Part shown: positions 1-7,897 of the stretch, one piece after another
Position numbering within the stretch: the first letter of the stretch is position 1
Layout: each line of letters opens with the position of its first letter
Assembly (NCBI RefSeq): GCF_002632725.1
Contig: NZ_NJAI01000004.1
Span: forward strand, 11,810-61,086
DNA: 49,277 nt
DNA from: Xenorhabdus hominickii
GTDB taxonomy: Bacteria > Pseudomonadota > Gammaproteobacteria > Enterobacterales > Enterobacteriaceae
Direction: 5' to 3'
The notes under the pieces: model-generated
Told to the model about the DNA's origin: nothing
What the model saw: only the letters and a program-made list of their open reading frames with translations
Databases searched by the model: none
Made by a program: the position numbers and the translations under genes

Positions 1-1
1 C

Positions 2-52
2 GAATCTGCCGAACTGCACGCCCGAGCCCTCATTAGTCTGACCCAGAAATAA
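2..52 (+). CDS. 3' end of an upstream gene, cut by the window edge
   Basis: An open frame enters from the left edge and ends at TAA 50-52; the visible C-terminus reads ESAELHARALISLTQK. Only 16 codons are visible, so the product cannot be named. It lies just ahead of tightly packed prophage genes on the same strand and is probably part of the same early operon. Confidence 0.35.
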   Translation, partial: ESAELHARALISLTQK

Positions 53-100
53 CCCAGTCACGAAAATCATTAATCGTTTTCACTAACGAGGGATTTTTAT

Positions 101-229
101 ATGCGAAATAACATGCGCGATGGATGTGCGGTTGTACCCAAAAAACCACAGGCAGTCAGGAACAGGCGCGCATGGAAGCGCTGTCTGGCATTACTCATTG
201 TTTCAATCGTTGTATTTATTCCGGTCTGA
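101..229 (+). CDS. Small phage membrane protein, 42 aa
   Basis: The ATG is preceded by a GAGGG ribosome-binding site about 8 bases upstream. The 42-residue product has a basic N-terminal half (VRNRRAWKR around residues 19-27) followed by one hydrophobic stretch, LALLIVSIVVFIPV, at the C-terminus. It is therefore a likely single-pass inner-membrane peptide with the basic part in the cytoplasm. Small proteins of this type are common in early regions of lambdoid phages. No function is recognised. The gene sits 15 bases upstream of the next phage gene. Confidence 0.55.
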   Translation: MRNNMRDGCAVVPKKPQAVRNRRAWKRCLALLIVSIVVFIPV

Positions 230-244
230 CGACGGGAGGTAATC

Positions 245-511
245 ATGTGTATTCAGGTTTTATGCTCGTCATATGGCGGTGACAACATATCAACAGGAAC
301 GATGCTCACATTTACGGGCAACGCCATCAAAAGGATAGATGGAACCTATGCCGATATCCTCGGAAAAATGTGTTACTCGGCCAAAGAGCAAATGGAACAG
401 CTTATTGAGGCAGACCAGTTAGAGAGCCTATTGGATGAGGCTATCGAGTTAGGACAGGCAGAACGGATTATCAATTATCTCCAGTCCAAAACAAGAAAGG
501 AGGCCGCATGA
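245..511 (+). CDS. Hypothetical prophage protein, 88 aa
   Basis: A strong GGGAGG ribosome-binding site precedes the ATG. The protein is soluble and acidic, with no signal peptide or membrane segment. Its C-terminal half is predicted helical and rich in Glu and Leu, ending in LQSKTRKEAA. It overlaps the next gene by ATGA (508-511), the usual sign of translational coupling in a phage early operon. The family is not recognised. Its place just upstream of recE/recT-like recombination genes suggests an accessory early function, but nothing in the sequence says which. Confidence 0.6.
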   Translation: MCIQVLCSSYGGDNISTGTMLTFTGNAIKRIDGTYADILGKMCYSAKEQMEQLIEADQLESLLDEAIELGQAERIINYLQSKTRKEAA

Positions 512-783
512 ACTTTCTTAACGACTATATCCCCTATGGCGCTCAGGAAGCGCAATACGAGCGAGAAATGGAGGCAGCGGCCTATGAAGAGGCCGTTCTG
601 GCGCAACAGGGAAATGATGCCAATGAAATACTAGGAACGCTGCCGAATGAAATGGAGCGGATATTCAGCCCAGAGATAATGAAATTACTTGGCCCAGTAC
701 TCCAGCATAAGAGCGAATCCATCGATCAGGTTTGGTATCTCATGTACGACTTATGTCTAATGAAAGTTCAGATGGAGGCCTAA
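508..783 (+). CDS. Hypothetical prophage protein, 91 aa
   Basis: It starts at the ATG overlapping the previous stop, with AAAGGAGG just upstream. The product is acidic and helical, with an Ala/Glu-rich N-terminal part (EREMEAAAYEEAVLAQQ) and no Cys pairs or membrane segment. Its stop codon overlaps the start of the exonuclease gene (TAATG at 781-785), so the two are probably translationally coupled. The function is not recognised; position suggests a helper of the recombination operon. Confidence 0.55.
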   Translation: MNFLNDYIPYGAQEAQYEREMEAAAYEEAVLAQQGNDANEILGTLPNEMERIFSPEIMKLLGPVLQHKSESIDQVWYLMYDLCLMKVQMEA

Positions 784-1595
784 TGAACCCCGGCATCTAT
801 TACGACATCTCCAATGAGGACTATCACAAGGACGCGGGAGTGAGTAAGTCGCAGTTGGATGATATAGAAGGAATGCCCGCAGAATTTATATGTCGAAGGG
901 ATTCTCCTATCGATGAGGAAAAAACAAAAGCTCTTGATATAGGAACTGCATTGCACTGCTTGTTATTAGAACCGAATGAATTCAGTAAGCGTTTTGCTGC
1001 TGAACCTGAACTCGATAAGCGCACCAAATTAGGCAAGGAGGAAGCACAAGCATTCAATCTCGCTAATCGGGATAAGATAATCCTGACTCATGAAGAAAAC
1101 AGAAAATTACTGCTCATGCGTGATAGTGCAATGGTTCACCCAACCGCAAAGTCGTTGCTGGAGGTTGACGGAAAATCGGAGTGCAGTATCTATTGGGAGG
1201 ACTCGATAACAGGAACTTTATGCCGCTCCAGACCCGACAGACTGGTTGAAAATCATCACTGGATAGTTGATGTAAAAACAACGGCAGACATAAATAAATT
1301 CGATAGAACAGCCTATGAGTATCGTTATCACGTACAGGATGCATTCTACTCAGATGGGTATAAGGAAATAATCGGTGAAACACCTACATTCGCTTTTATC
1401 GTTGTCAGTACTACGGTGAATTGCGGTCGCTATCCAGTAAGAACTTACATCATGACCGAGCAAGCTAAATCAGCAGGACGCGCAGCCTACCAAAGAAATC
1501 TTGCGACCTATGCCGAGTGTCTGAAATCGAATGAATGGCCCGGTCTGCGAGAATTATCACTACCCCACTATGCTAAGGAGCGAAGAGATGAATAA
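783..1595 (+). CDS. RecE-like phage exonuclease (PD-(D/E)XK family)
   Basis: This 270-residue protein matches the C-terminal nuclease part of RecE (exonuclease VIII), which degrades one strand of linear dsDNA to expose a 3' tail for the annealing protein. Visible features are GTALHCLLLEP near residue 54 (with the conserved His), PDR near 151 and DVKTT near 163, which fit the PD-(D/E)XK active site. The ATG at 783 overlaps the preceding TAA and has GGAGG upstream; the frame extends further 5', but that part lies within the previous gene. Its end overlaps recT by 8 bases, so the exonuclease/annealase pair is coupled. It lacks the long N-terminal region of Rac RecE, as many prophage homologues do. 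Confidence 0.85.
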   Translation: MNPGIYYDISNEDYHKDAGVSKSQLDDIEGMPAEFICRRDSPIDEEKTKALDIGTALHCLLLEPNEFSKRFAAEPELDKRTKLGKEEAQAFNLANRDKIILTHEENRKLLLMRDSAMVHPTAKSLLEVDGKSECSIYWEDSITGTLCRSRPDRLVENHHWIVDVKTTADINKFDRTAYEYRYHVQDAFYSDGYKEIIGETPTFAFIVVSTTVNCGRYPVRTYIMTEQAKSAGRAAYQRNLATYAECLKSNEWPGLRELSLPHYAKERRDE

Positions 1596-2418
1596 TCCAC
1601 CACTGGCGCAAGCTGATTTACAGAAAGCGCAGCCACAAACTAAAGTCGCAACCACCAAAGATCAGGCTCTTATTCAGTTCATTAATAAGCCCAGTATGAA
1701 GGCGCAATTGGCTGCTGCTTTGCCTAATCATATGACCCCTGATCGCATGATCCGTATCGTCACCACTGAAATTAGAAAGACTCCAGCACTCGCTAATTGT
1801 GACATGCAAAGTTTTGTTGGTGCAGTCGTCCAATGTTCTCAGTTGGGATTGGAACCCGGTAATGCATTGGGTCATGCCTATATTTTACCATTTGATAAAA
1901 AACAAAAAGAAGGTAATCGGTGGGTAACTGTCAGAACTGACGCTCAGTTAATTATCGGCTACCGGGGAATGATTGATCTGGCTCGTCGTTCCGGTCAGAT
2001 AGTCAGTATTTCCGCTCGCACAGTCAGGAGTAGCGATAAATTCCATTTTGAATATGGACTCAGTGAAAATTTAACACATGTTCCGGGCGAAGATGAGGAT
2101 GCGCCAATCACTCACGTTTACGCAGTAGCCCGACTAAAAGATAGTGGCGTTCAGTTTGAAGTCATGACGTTTAACCAAATTGAGAAAGTCAGAACGCAAA
2201 GCAAGGCGGGCAGCAATGGGCCGTGGGTATCTCACTGGGAAGAGATGGCGAAAAAGACCGTTATTCGCCGCCTGTTTAAATACCTGCCTGTCTCTATCGA
2301 GATGCACAAAGCTGTGGTTTTAGATGAGAAAGCAGAGGCTAATATCGATCAAGAGCACGCCGCTATTTTTGAAGGGGAATTCGAAGAGGTACAACTGAAT
2401 GACCGAGGAACCGAGTAA
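1588..2418 (+). CDS. recT: RecT single-strand annealing protein
   Basis: RecT binds ssDNA and pairs complementary strands in phage-type recombination. The 276-residue length is close to that of Rac RecT. Recognisable blocks are LPNHMTPDRMIRIV near residue 50, the SFVGAVVQCSQLGLEPG block near residue 75, GYRGMIDLARRSG near residue 130 and MAKKTVIRRLFKYLPVS near residue 225. The start at 1588 (MNNPPLAQAD) has AAGGAG upstream and is preferred to an earlier in-frame ATG that lies deep inside the exonuclease gene. The acidic C-terminal tail is usual for the family. With the upstream exonuclease it forms a complete RecET pair. Confidence 0.93.
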   Translation: MNNPPLAQADLQKAQPQTKVATTKDQALIQFINKPSMKAQLAAALPNHMTPDRMIRIVTTEIRKTPALANCDMQSFVGAVVQCSQLGLEPGNALGHAYILPFDKKQKEGNRWVTVRTDAQLIIGYRGMIDLARRSGQIVSISARTVRSSDKFHFEYGLSENLTHVPGEDEDAPITHVYAVARLKDSGVQFEVMTFNQIEKVRTQSKAGSNGPWVSHWEEMAKKTVIRRLFKYLPVSIEMHKAVVLDEKAEANIDQEHAAIFEGEFEEVQLNDRGTE

Positions 2419-2629
2419 ATATTTTCAGGGTAAACCGTGTCCGCATGGACACACGTTGAGATACACGAAAAATCGTAGGTGCGCTGTATGTAGGCGGATA
2501 TGGGCCAATGAAAATCAAGGCAAATATGTAAGGAAAGATCGGAATAAACCAGCGCAAAAAGAAAGGACGCACCCCACGGATTTTCAACACCCAGTATTCA
2601 TTCTCAGCCATCCAAACAGAACCACCTAA
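2399..2629 (+). CDS. Small zinc-finger-like phage protein, 76 aa
   Basis: The gene begins inside the end of recT (20-base overlap). The N-terminal half has a CPHGH...CAVC pattern spaced like a Cys/His zinc-binding site, followed by a basic region (YVRKDRNKPAQKER). The C-terminal third has no recognisable pattern. CPxGH...RxCxxC modules occur in small phage proteins and at the ends of HNH-type nucleases, but the HNH catalytic part is absent here. A role in binding nucleic acid is possible and unproven. Confidence 0.5.
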   Translation: MTEEPSKYFQGKPCPHGHTLRYTKNRRCAVCRRIWANENQGKYVRKDRNKPAQKERTHPTDFQHPVFILSHPNRTT

Positions 2630-2682
2630 CCCCACCCTATCTATACAATTCAACCACTGCCAACAGGCGGTAAGGATAAGCT

Positions 2683-2985
2683 ATGTCAATATGCCCTGAA
2701 TGTTGCGGCGATGGAAAAGAGACCTGCAACAATCCAGACCACGGATTCATTGGAACATTAGCATTTCATGACATTGGGCGCATCGGATGCCCCTGTTGTG
2801 GGCATGATGAATTCCATAAAGTTAAAAATGGTGACAGTTGTTATATCTGTAGCGGAACAGGGATCGCTACCGATGAGCAGTTTTCAGCGTACTGCAAAGA
2901 ATACAATTTAGATGAAGAGGAACACCGTTCAGACGTTGAATCAGTCAACGAAACCATGAAAAAGCGTGGATTAATCGCCAAATAA
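2683..2985 (+). CDS. Phage protein with DnaJ-like zinc motifs, 100 aa
   Basis: An AAGGAT ribosome-binding site lies 6-8 bases before the ATG. The protein carries CPECCGDGKETC at its start, CPCCG near residue 36 and CYICSGTGIA near residue 53. These CxxC-x-G-x-G repeats resemble the zinc-binding central domain of DnaJ. The last third is acidic and helical. Such short multi-CxxC proteins are common in the early region of enterobacterial prophages and have no assigned role. The strand and spacing fit the recET operon. Confidence 0.6.
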   Translation: MSICPECCGDGKETCNNPDHGFIGTLAFHDIGRIGCPCCGHDEFHKVKNGDSCYICSGTGIATDEQFSAYCKEYNLDEEEHRSDVESVNETMKKRGLIAK

Positions 2986-3066
2986 CCAACATCTAACCCA
3001 CCCCATTAACTAACGCTACCTCAGTGGCGGGAGGCGTATTACAACCAAAATTCGGGAGGACACAAC

Positions 3067-3492
3067 ATGCAGTTCACCCCATGGAACCCCAATCCTAAAG
3101 CAGCACAGCGAGTTAATGACCCAGTTCCCATTCCTACCCAATGTCGCCACTGCTGCAATCATGTGACCATCGCCCATCACACGGAGGTGTTTGGGGAGGT
3201 TCGCAGTCGCTGGCCGTGGCTCTATGTCTGCTGGTCATGTGATGCGCGTGTAGGAATGCATCCGGAAACGAATATTCCGCTGGGCTATCTGGCAGATAAA
3301 CCGACACGGGAGGCGAGACGGAAAGGCAAGCAGGAATTTGAGGAGATGCGGAAGAGAGGGAATGTTGAACGCACGGACGCCTACCGATGGCTGGCATGGC
3401 GGCTGGGAGTCAGTGCCAGTAAATGTCATTTCGGCTGGTTTAATGCCGAGATGTGTAAGAAAGCAGCGAATATATGCAGGGAGTTTAAATGA
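3067..3492 (+). CDS. DUF3268-type zinc-finger phage protein
   Basis: A GGGAGG ribosome-binding site precedes the ATG. The 141-residue protein has CRHCC near residue 26 and CWSCDARVGMHPETNIPLG near residue 58, a two-pair zinc site with the VGxHP sequence typical of DUF3268 proteins from Rac-like prophages. The C-terminal half (RRKGKQEFEEMRKRG, then AYRWLAWRLG) is basic and helical. The function of the family is unknown. Its stop overlaps the next start (ATGA 3489-3492). Confidence 0.65.
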   Translation: MQFTPWNPNPKAAQRVNDPVPIPTQCRHCCNHVTIAHHTEVFGEVRSRWPWLYVCWSCDARVGMHPETNIPLGYLADKPTREARRKGKQEFEEMRKRGNVERTDAYRWLAWRLGVSASKCHFGWFNAEMCKKAANICREFK

Positions 3493-3668
3493 GAAATGAC
3501 AAAATAGAATGTGCTAAACGTAAGTGTAAACATATTCATTATGAAAATGAACGCGTAATGATTCCAGACCCAGAATTTCCAACATTCGCATTTATTCATG
3601 TTTGTCCAAAATGTGGTGCAGATGATTTTTATATAATCGAAGAGTTGAGAAAAAATAATAATGACTAA
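3489..3668 (+). CDS. Zinc-ribbon phage microprotein, 59 aa
   Basis: The ATG overlaps the previous stop (ATGA) and the end overlaps the next gene by 8 bases, which argues that this short frame is really translated. The product reads MRNDKIECAKRKCKH at the start and CPKCGADDFYII near residue 39. Two Cys pairs (C8/C13 and C39/C42) make a plausible zinc ribbon. The family is not recognised. It is one of several tiny metal-binding proteins in this operon. Confidence 0.6.
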   Translation: MRNDKIECAKRKCKHIHYENERVMIPDPEFPTFAFIHVCPKCGADDFYIIEELRKNNND

Positions 3669-3864
3669 TTCAGATTTATGCAGAGAAGCGTTTGAGGAAC
3701 ATTTAAAGAAGGAAGGAGCGCTGAATTATGATAATCACCCAATTCTAATGCGAGATTTAGATGGTAGTTATCGTTATCCATTTATACATCAACAATGGGA
3801 ATTCTGGCAAATAGCATGGAAAGCAAGTCGTGAGAATACAATCAAACAGGAGAAGAATAAATGA
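3661..3864 (+). CDS. Small phage protein, 67 aa, paralogue of the 5096 gene
   Basis: It starts at the ATG inside the end of the previous gene and overlaps the next by ATGA. It contains CREAFEEHLKKE near residue 7 and WEFWQIAWKASR near residue 46. The 58-residue protein at 5096 has the same CREAFEKFI...FSAGWRA arrangement, so the two look like diverged paralogues of one phage family (REAFE at the start, a W-A-W helix at the end). The function is unknown. Confidence 0.55.
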   Translation: MTNSDLCREAFEEHLKKEGALNYDNHPILMRDLDGSYRYPFIHQQWEFWQIAWKASRENTIKQEKNK

Positions 3865-4364
3865 GCAAAGATGTGATTGATATAGCGAGTGAAATAGAAA
3901 AACTGCAATTTAAAGCGGCAATGGAATTATCTAATTCATGGGTGATGGAAAGATTTTTACTAGTAAATTCAGTTGCCCTTTATTTGCTAGAGAAAGGAGA
4001 TAAAGAACAGGCGATGAATTGGATGGAGGGGCTTCTTGATTGGGCAGAGGAAGACCTATTATCTGAGGCAGAAAATAACGCCAGTGATTTAAATGGCTGG
4101 GTTAATAAGCGAATGGAAAATGAAGTAAGCATAACTAAAGCACTAGAAATTTTTCGCGCTGAAATGCCTGATATTGAAATAATTAGAAAATCATGGATAG
4201 AGTCCACTGAAAAACTCGCTGAATATGAAAATATGGAACCTGTGGGTTTTACTAATGAAGTGGAATTAGAATACGTTAAAAATCGTCAGCATGGATTTAT
4301 TCAAGTTGAGCGTTTTGAAAAACCATTGTTGCCTATTCCCCTCTATCGCCATCCAAACAAATAG
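3861..4364 (+). CDS. Hypothetical prophage protein, 167 aa
   Basis: The ATG overlaps the previous stop; AGGAG lies just upstream. The N-terminal two-thirds is helical and acidic. The last 45 residues carry EPVGFTNEVEL and LPIPLYRHPNK, a tail shared by many phage proteins of unknown role that otherwise differ in their N-terminal parts. That suggests a mosaic protein built from a variable head and a common tail. No catalytic motif is visible. Confidence 0.6.
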   Translation: MSKDVIDIASEIEKLQFKAAMELSNSWVMERFLLVNSVALYLLEKGDKEQAMNWMEGLLDWAEEDLLSEAENNASDLNGWVNKRMENEVSITKALEIFRAEMPDIEIIRKSWIESTEKLAEYENMEPVGFTNEVELEYVKNRQHGFIQVERFEKPLLPIPLYRHPNK

Positions 4365-4373
4365 GGAACCATC

Positions 4374-4599
4374 ATGGATATTATCGACGCAGCGAATGAT
4401 TTAAATGAGCTGAATCTATCTCATGCACTCCAGAACCGGCAACCACCGTTAACCAGTATCAACGGCATGTGCCGATGGTGTGAGACGGAACCAGCATATT
4501 CATGAGGGCATCTGCCCTCCTCTGCCACCCGCACCCAAAGTGGCCGGAGTGAAGTTAACACCGGTGAAGAAAGCGCGTAATAAGCGAGGTAAAGAATAA
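4374..4599 (+). pseudogene. Frameshifted small phage gene, TraR/DksA-like start
   Basis: The first frame (4374-4505, 43 codons) begins MDIIDAANDLNELNLSHAL, which resembles the N-terminus of phage TraR/DksA-type proteins, and contains CRWC near residue 33 before a TGA. A different frame then stays open from 4504 to the TAA at 4597-4599 (EGICPPLPPAPKVAG... KRGKE) and stops exactly at the start of the next gene. One lost or gained base near 4500 would join the two. It is either a broken gene or a sequencing error; the expected second Cys pair of TraR is not seen. Confidence 0.4.
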
Positions 4600-5099
4600 T
4601 GATAAGCATCGATAACGCACAAAATGAAATTGGGTTGGCTGGTCACATTGATGACGGGAAAGAATGGGCTGACTGGTTATTGAAAAAGACGGTTACTTTT
4701 CCTCAAATTGAGGAAAAGCCTACTGCGGCATTACAAGCCGCCCTTTATGAGATGCTTGCCATGTCTCCAGACGAGTTTTTGTCTGAAGCTGAGAAGCATA
4801 GTTCAGGTGATATATTTGATTTTCTTATGCAGTCAGGAAAATTTGCAAAATTTGATATTACGGAACCTGAACCCCAAACAATTCCTTGGGTAAGTGTTCA
4901 GGACAGAATGCCAGTAGATGATGACGATTACGCTCCCCTCTGTCTTGTTTATGTTTCTTTTGGTTCATTTTCCCGCGCAGGCTATGACTACTGGGATACT
5001 GATAAAAAGCAATGGTCGGAACATGAGAACGATGAAGTCACACACTGGTGCTACATGGATGATATCCCCGCTCCAGCAACAGAGGAGAAGCAGCCATGA
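4599..5099 (+). CDS. Phage protein with C-terminal DUF551 domain
   Basis: The 166-residue protein ends in a DUF551-like block: WVSVQDRMPVDDDDYAPLC from about residue 98, then VYVSFGS, YDYWDTDKKQW and VTHWCYMDDIP. This matches the W-x-S-V-x-D-R-x-P ... T-H-W layout of that family, which is common in lambdoid phages and has no known role. The N-terminal 95 residues are helical and not recognised. The start overlaps the preceding TAA and the stop overlaps the next ATG. Confidence 0.65.
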   Translation: MISIDNAQNEIGLAGHIDDGKEWADWLLKKTVTFPQIEEKPTAALQAALYEMLAMSPDEFLSEAEKHSSGDIFDFLMQSGKFAKFDITEPEPQTIPWVSVQDRMPVDDDDYAPLCLVYVSFGSFSRAGYDYWDTDKKQWSEHENDEVTHWCYMDDIPAPATEEKQP

Positions 5100-5272
5100 G
5101 CAACAATAAATCAAATTCATGTAGAGAGGCGTTTGAGAAATTTATCACCGATAGCCCTCAATTTAATACCAACTTATTAGTTAAATATACAAATGGTGAA
5201 TATTTTAGCAGTTACACCAGAAAATATTTTCAACTTTTTTCAGCGGGATGGAGAGCTAAAAATGATCAATAA
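5096..5272 (+). CDS. Small phage protein, 58 aa, paralogue of the 3661 gene
   Basis: The ATG overlaps the preceding TGA (ATGA 5096-5099). The product starts MSNNKSNSCREAFEKFI and ends YFQLFSAGWRAKNDQ. The REAFE...GWRA pattern is the same as in the protein at 3661 and in small phage proteins of unknown role. Its last 11 bases overlap the start of the next gene, which has its own ribosome-binding site inside this frame. Confidence 0.55.
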   Translation: MSNNKSNSCREAFEKFITDSPQFNTNLLVKYTNGEYFSSYTRKYFQLFSAGWRAKNDQ

Positions 5273-5576
5273 CGCCTTCCACCTCACCCAAATCATCGCC
5301 TCGGTCTGGGGCGATCCTGCTGATATCACCGAGGCAATCTGGCAGGCAGGCTACCGGAAGCCAGAACGGGGAGAAAAGGCAATCGCTGAACTCACTATCG
5401 ATGTCATGAACGGGGTGCCCGATGAGGTGCTCTACTCTGAAAGACCAAAAAATTTGGATGATATTCTCACAACGGAGCTGAACACCATTATTTTTGATGC
5501 GACATGGAGTGACACTGTAACTCCGGCAATGGTGGCAAAAATAGTTTTGGAGAGTGGTTATAGGAGGGTTGAGTGA
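5262..5576 (+). CDS. Hypothetical prophage protein, 104 aa
   Basis: The start MINNAFHLTQ at 5262 is chosen because GGAGAG lies 8 bases upstream; a longer in-frame start at 5193 lies inside the previous gene. The protein is soluble and has two similar stretches (VWGDPADITEAIWQAGYRK near residue 14, and WSDTVTPAMVAKIVLESGYRR at the end), each with a helix followed by GYR. That hints at an internal repeat. The function is not recognised. Confidence 0.55.
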   Translation: MINNAFHLTQIIASVWGDPADITEAIWQAGYRKPERGEKAIAELTIDVMNGVPDEVLYSERPKNLDDILTTELNTIIFDATWSDTVTPAMVAKIVLESGYRRVE

Positions 5577-5578
5577 AG

Positions 5579-5842
5579 ATGAATACAGCATTTCTATTAA
5601 TGGCAGAGTTCGAAACATCGCAAATTCTTCTGTCAGTTATAGCCGAGAAATATCTTAAGTTAACCCCAGCGACAGCAGAACGTAAGGCTATCGAGGGAAA
5701 GCTAAAATTCCCGACATACAGAATGAATGACAGCCAAAAATCACCAAGAATTGTTCATGTACACGATCTCGCCGAGTATATTGATAAACAAAGAGAGCTT
5801 GCCGCAAAAGAAGTGGAAAGGATGCAGTTTACAAGAAAATGA
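5579..5842 (+). CDS. PrtN-type pyocin activator protein
   Basis: The 87-residue protein reads MNTAFLLMAEFETSQI..., then YLKLTPATAERKAIEGKLKFP and HVHDLAEYIDKQRE, the conserved layout of the pyocin activator PrtN family. PrtN switches on R/F/S-pyocin genes in Pseudomonas; in enterobacterial prophages, members sit next to the attachment site and probably act as small DNA-binding regulators. GGAGG at 5562 could serve the ATG at 5579 or a GTG at 5573; family members begin MNTAF, favouring the ATG. It is the last gene of the prophage block. Confidence 0.8.
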   Translation: MNTAFLLMAEFETSQILLSVIAEKYLKLTPATAERKAIEGKLKFPTYRMNDSQKSPRIVHVHDLAEYIDKQRELAAKEVERMQFTRK

Positions 5843-5869
5843 ACCAGTAAGAACCCGCCAAAAACTATC

Positions 5870-5903
5870 GGGTGCTGTTACAATGGCACCCCAATAGCAC
5901 CCC
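5870..5903. repeat. GCACCCC repeats at the prophage/chromosome boundary
   Basis: GCACCCC occurs at 5886-5892 and 5897-5903, 11 bases apart, with an inverted GGGTGC at 5870-5875. Short repeats at one helical turn next to a prophage end look like integrase arm-binding sites or part of an attachment site. No integrase gene is adjacent and the other prophage end lies outside the window, so the core site cannot be placed. Confidence 0.3.
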
Positions 5904-6081
5904 ATATAATATTAATTCATTGATATACAAACAAACAAACCCCACTGTATATAGCCGGCAGATAAAAAAATCGCGGGATTATACCTCCTTTTCAACATCG
6001 CGCCACTATCAATCTATTGATTTTTATCAACCATAATTATTTTTCTTATCTTTTTACTGTTCAGAAAGCTGCATAAAGCTA

Positions 6082-6097
6082 TCGCAAACGTTTGCTT
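6082..6097 (+). promoter_or_regulatory. PurR operator upstream of purM
   Basis: The sequence TCGCAAACGTTTGCTT fits the PUR box consensus (ACGCAAACGTTTNCNT) at nearly every position. It lies 65 bases before the purM start, as in other enterobacteria, so purMN should be repressed by PurR with hypoxanthine or guanine. Confidence 0.85.
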
Positions 6098-6161
6098 ACG
6101 CTGTTAGAATTATTGCCGTTCTGTTTCATTCATGAAAATGCAACCGTCTGGGAGCTACGCA

Positions 6162-7205
6162 GTGAGCAACAAAACCTCTCTTAGCTATAAAGATGCTGGT
6201 GTCGATATTGATGCTGGCAATACCTTAGTCAATCGTATAAAAGGTGTCGTAAAACAAACCCGCCGCCCCGAAGTCATGGGTGGATTAGGTGGTTTCGGTG
6301 CGTTATGTGCCCTACCTCAGAAATATCGTGAACCGGTTTTGGTTTCCGGTACGGATGGGGTTGGCACCAAGCTGCGTCTGGCCATGGATCTGAACCGTCA
6401 CGATACTATCGGAATTGATTTAGTCGCCATGTGTGTCAATGATTTGGTTGTTCAGGGGGCCGAGCCACTGTTCTTCCTTGATTATTATGCCACGGGTAAA
6501 CTGGATGTGGATATTGCCGCCAATGTCATCACGGGTATAGCAGAAGGCTGTAAACAAGCGGGCTGTGCGCTGGTAGGTGGTGAAACAGCCGAAATGCCCG
6601 GCATGTATCACGGTGAAGACTATGACGTTGCCGGTTTCTGTGTTGGTGTTGTTGAAAAATCAGACATTATCGATGGCAGTCAGGTTCAGGCTGGTGATGC
6701 CCTGATTGCACTGGCTTCTAGTGGGCCACATTCTAATGGCTATTCGCTGATCCGTAAAATTCTTGAAGTAAGCCAGACAGATCCCGAAACTACCGAACTT
6801 GAAGGTAAATCACTAGCAGACCATCTGCTGGCTCCCACTCAAATTTACGTCAAATCTGTTCTTGAGCTAATTGAAAAAATTGAAATTCATGCGATTTCAC
6901 ATCTGACTGGCGGTGGTTTTTGGGAAAATATTCCGCGCGTCCTACCGGAAAATCTTCAAGCAAGGATCAATGCGGCTAGTTGGCAGTGGCCAGCCATTTT
7001 CACCTGGTTACAGCAAGCCGGAAATGTTAGCGAATATGAAATGTATCGCACATTTAACTGCGGAGTAGGTATGGTGATTGCTCTGCCCCAATCTCAGGCA
7101 GAACAGGCGATTTCATATCTGAAATCAGTCGGCGAAAATGCATGGCAGATTGGTACTATTGCTGAACTCAACGCTGATGAACAACCTGTTGTTATTCTTC
7201 AGTAA
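6162..7205 (+). CDS. purM: Phosphoribosylformylglycinamidine cyclo-ligase (AIR synthase)
   Basis: PurM closes the imidazole ring: FGAM + ATP gives aminoimidazole ribotide, the fifth step of purine synthesis, in the cytosol. The protein begins [19 protein letters not shown] and contains [12 protein letters not shown] near residue 65, [11 protein letters not shown] and [13 protein letters not shown], all hallmarks of the family. The GTG at 6162 (347 aa) is chosen because GGGAG sits 8 bases upstream and E. coli PurM begins at the same point; an ATG at 6132 would add ten unconserved residues. purN follows after 9 bases, forming the usual purMN operon. The upp gene that commonly flanks purM is not visible; prophage DNA lies there instead. 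Confidence 0.97.
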   Translation: MSNKTSLSYKDAGVDIDAGNTLVNRIKGVVKQTRRPEVMGGLGGFGALCALPQKYREPVLVSGTDGVGTKLRLAMDLNRHDTIGIDLVAMCVNDLVVQGAEPLFFLDYYATGKLDVDIAANVITGIAEGCKQAGCALVGGETAEMPGMYHGEDYDVAGFCVGVVEKSDIIDGSQVQAGDALIALASSGPHSNGYSLIRKILEVSQTDPETTELEGKSLADHLLAPTQIYVKSVLELIEKIEIHAISHLTGGGFWENIPRVLPENLQARINAASWQWPAIFTWLQQAGNVSEYEMYRTFNCGVGMVIALPQSQAEQAISYLKSVGENAWQIGTIAELNADEQPVVILQ

Positions 7206-7214
7206 AGGCAGCCC

Positions 7215-7853
7215 ATGAAAAAAATTGTTGTTTTAATCTCCGGTAACGGCAGTAATCTGCAATCCATCATAGATGCCTGTCAGCAAAATCGGATTAATGG
7301 GCATATTTCTGCGGTTTTCAGCAATAATGCTGATGCCTATGGTCTGCTACGAGCTGAAAAGGCGGGTATTCCCGCCCACTATCTCAGTCCCGAAGCCTAT
7401 GCGGATCGCATAAATTATGATAGCGCCTTGCTCAAAGCCATTGATCAATATCAGCCTGATTTAGTGGTCTTGGCTGGTTATATGAGAATTTTATCGCCCG
7501 ATTTTGTGCAGCACTATCATGGACGTTTGCTCAATATCCACCCTTCCCTATTGCCCAAATATCCCGGTCTGCATACTCATCGCAAGGCCATAGAAAATGG
7601 GGATAAGGAACATGGTACTTCGGTCCATTTTGTCACTGAAGAATTAGACGGTGGTCCCATTATTTTGCAGGCCAAAGTGCCAATTTTTGAGGGAGATAAA
7701 GAGGAAGATGTTATTGGGCGCATCCAAACCCAAGAGCATAACATCTATCCTCTGGTCATTGGCTGGTTCCTTGATGGGCGTTTGACGATGAAAGAAAACA
7801 TAGCCGTAATGGATGGTGATGTTCTGCCAGCACAGGGTTACGCATCAGAATAG
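7215..7853 (+). CDS. purN: Phosphoribosylglycinamide formyltransferase 1
   Basis: PurN transfers a formyl group from 10-formyl-THF to GAR, giving FGAR, the third step of purine synthesis. The 212-residue length equals that of E. coli PurN. The catalytic triad is visible: Asn and His in LNIHPSLLPKYPG near residue 105, and Asp in ELDGGPII near residue 144. The N-terminal ISGNGSNLQSIIDAC is the ribose-phosphate loop. The gene follows purM directly and shares its promoter and PurR control. Confidence 0.97.
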   Translation: MKKIVVLISGNGSNLQSIIDACQQNRINGHISAVFSNNADAYGLLRAEKAGIPAHYLSPEAYADRINYDSALLKAIDQYQPDLVVLAGYMRILSPDFVQHYHGRLLNIHPSLLPKYPGLHTHRKAIENGDKEHGTSVHFVTEELDGGPIILQAKVPIFEGDKEEDVIGRIQTQEHNIYPLVIGWFLDGRLTMKENIAVMDGDVLPAQGYASE

Positions 7854-7897
7854 AACTATAAAATATCAGCTTATAGACAGGTGTAACGTATTGTGTT

